This document shows positions 21,363 to 22,251 of a stretch of 22,251 bases of DNA, piece after piece. Below the pieces are notes generated by a model that did no database searches, had not been told where the DNA came from, and saw only the letters and a program-made list of their open reading frames with translations. Within the stretch, counting starts at the first letter, position 1; every line of letters starts with the position of its first letter. Made by a program: the position numbers and the translations under genes. The DNA is from an uncultured Thermomicrobiales bacterium. Lineage in GTDB: Bacteria; Chloroflexota; Chloroflexia; Thermomicrobiales; UBA6265. The stretch covers positions 1 through 22,251 of the forward strand of contig CADCWI010000086.1 in NCBI GenBank assembly GCA_902806355.1, written 5' to 3'.

Positions 21363-22251
21363 CTATTGGCGCATTCTCTCAGCGAGATCAGACATCTCGC
21401 TGTTCACCGCCTCGATGAGGCCAGTCATGTAGCCGATTGCGTGCAGCCGACCCAGCAGCTCGTAGCCGGGGTTTTCGTTCGACTCCCCGGCGAGCGTCGG
21501 CACGTGGTCCGGCCGGATCGGGCCATCGAAGCCAACCTCCGCCCATGCGCGCATCGCCGCCAGCATGTCGGTCTGCCCGGTGTTGTGGAACGTCTCCACG
21601 AATCGCTCGGGCGTGCCGCGCACATCACGGAAGTGCACGAAGAAGACTTTCCCCTGCTGGCCGAAATGACGAATCGTCTCCGGCACATCGACGCCCATCG
21701 CCGAGAAATTCCCTTGGCAGAAGGTGATGCCATTATTCGGGCTCGGCACCATGTCGATGACGCGCTGGAAGGCATCCGGGTTGGTGAGAATGCGACCGAT
21801 GCCGTGGACCGGTGAGATCGGCGGGTCGTCCGGGTGGACAGCGAGCTTCACTCCGGTCTTCTCCGCGACCGGCACCACGCGCTTGAGGAAGTCTTCCATG
21901 TTCTCCCAAAGCGCATCTTCGGTAATCTCGCCCCATTGGGTGAGTTGCGTGTGGTCGACCTGGCTGTGGTCGTAGCCGGAGACAAGGGCATTGCCTCGTG
22001 TCGCGAGGCGGATGCCGAGATCACTGCGATACCAGCCGATACCGGCCATCCAGTTGTGGCACATGATGGAGATACCGAGGCGTCCCATGTTCTCCAGCAA
22101 CTGGCAGAAGCGCTGGATGCCCTCGTCTCGCTCCGGAAGTCCCAACTTGACGGGCTCCATGATGCTGGCGGGGGCCGACTCGATCACCTGGAGGTCGAGC
22201 CCGGCGGCGGTAAAGCGCTCCTTGATGGTACGCAGGTGGTCGAAATCCCAG
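21363..22251 (-). CDS. uxuA: Mannonate dehydratase, 5' end beyond the window
   Basis: Catalyses dehydration of D-mannonate to 2-keto-3-deoxy-D-gluconate in hexuronate degradation; a Mn/Fe-dependent TIM-barrel enzyme in the cytoplasm. Seen: MCHNWMAGIGWYRSD, LAVHPDDPP, FCQGNFSAMG, VFFVHFRDVRG and GFDGPIRPDHVP, the His/Cys/Asp metal and substrate segments of UxuA in their normal order. The frame stays open to the right edge (WDFDHLRTIKERFTAAGLDLQ precedes the GTG at 22187), so the start is outside and about 50-60 residues are missing. The tail (ELLGRLHAIGYMTGLIEAV) is complete. With the enolase-superfamily dehydratase and the RraA aldolase it suggests a sugar-acid catabolic island. Confidence 0.93.
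   Translation of the reverse strand, partial: WDFDHLRTIKERFTAAGLDLQVIESAPASIMEPVKLGLPERDEGIQRFCQLLENMGRLGISIMCHNWMAGIGWYRSDLGIRLATRGNALVSGYDHSQVDHTQLTQWGEITEDALWENMEDFLKRVVPVAEKTGVKLAVHPDDPPISPVHGIGRILTNPDAFQRVIDMVPSPNNGITFCQGNFSAMGVDVPETIRHFGQQGKVFFVHFRDVRGTPERFVETFHNTGQTDMLAAMRAWAEVGFDGPIRPDHVPTLAGESNENPGYELLGRLHAIGYMTGLIEAVNSEMSDLAERMRQ

Noticed and set aside
1..22251. tRNA, rRNA or CRISPR array
   Set aside because: I found no T-loop-like GGTTCGA-type segment with a cloverleaf, no rRNA signature and no regularly spaced repeats.

Overview
The DNA is GC-rich and bacterial, with short intergenic gaps, mixed ATG/GTG starts and Shine-Dalgarno sites of the AGGAGG type. The gene content suggests a soil or thermophile-type bacterium, possibly Chloroflexota (Thermomicrobia-like). 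It includes a molybdenum hydroxylase without an FAD subunit, an ATPase-TPR-LuxR regulator, RraA/UxuA/enolase-superfamily sugar-acid enzymes, large serine recombinase debris and a zinc-ligand-free L36. That taxonomic guess is inference; there is no rRNA or tRNA gene to anchor it.

Layout. Positions 1-3.4 kb: the 3' end of an epimerase gene, then a tight plus-strand run of aldo/keto reductase, metallo-beta-lactamase-fold hydrolase and nitrilase. Positions 3.75-5.2 kb: a serine hydrolase of the beta-lactamase/esterase class. Positions 5.3-6.75 kb: mobile-element debris (frameshifted large serine recombinase, a detached helix-turn-helix, perhaps a sulfatase scrap). Positions 6.75-7.4 kb: a small HAD-like protein and a 41-residue ribosomal protein L36 lacking all zinc ligands, with a near-consensus promoter that carries a palindromic operator and with a strong hairpin downstream. 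Positions 7.8-11.1 kb (minus strand): a small hypothetical protein, a [2Fe-2S] subunit and a Tat-exported molybdopterin subunit, read as an operon.

Positions 11.3-16.5 kb (minus strand): an alpha/beta hydrolase pseudogene with three lesions, an NAD(P)-binding SDR, a YceI protein and a large LuxR-family ATPase regulator. Two copies of the palindrome TGAGGA-N4-TCCTCA lie exactly 40 bp apart between the regulator and yceI, and look like operators for that regulator. Positions 16.5-18.4 kb: a decayed stretch with an N-terminally truncated methyltransferase, a 17-bp imperfect direct repeat and a second HTH remnant. Positions 18.4-22.25 kb: a sugar-acid module with an enolase-superfamily dehydratase (minus), a divergent RraA-family aldolase (plus) and a mannonate dehydratase UxuA (minus, running off the end). 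An unflagged tyrosine-integrase fragment sits between the last two.

Overall this is an accessory, catabolism-rich region repeatedly disturbed by integrases. I see no CRISPR array, tRNA or rRNA, and no intact mobile element. The two most interesting signals are both regulatory: the palindrome-embedded promoter of the zinc-independent L36 gene, and the paired palindromes before the yceI operon.
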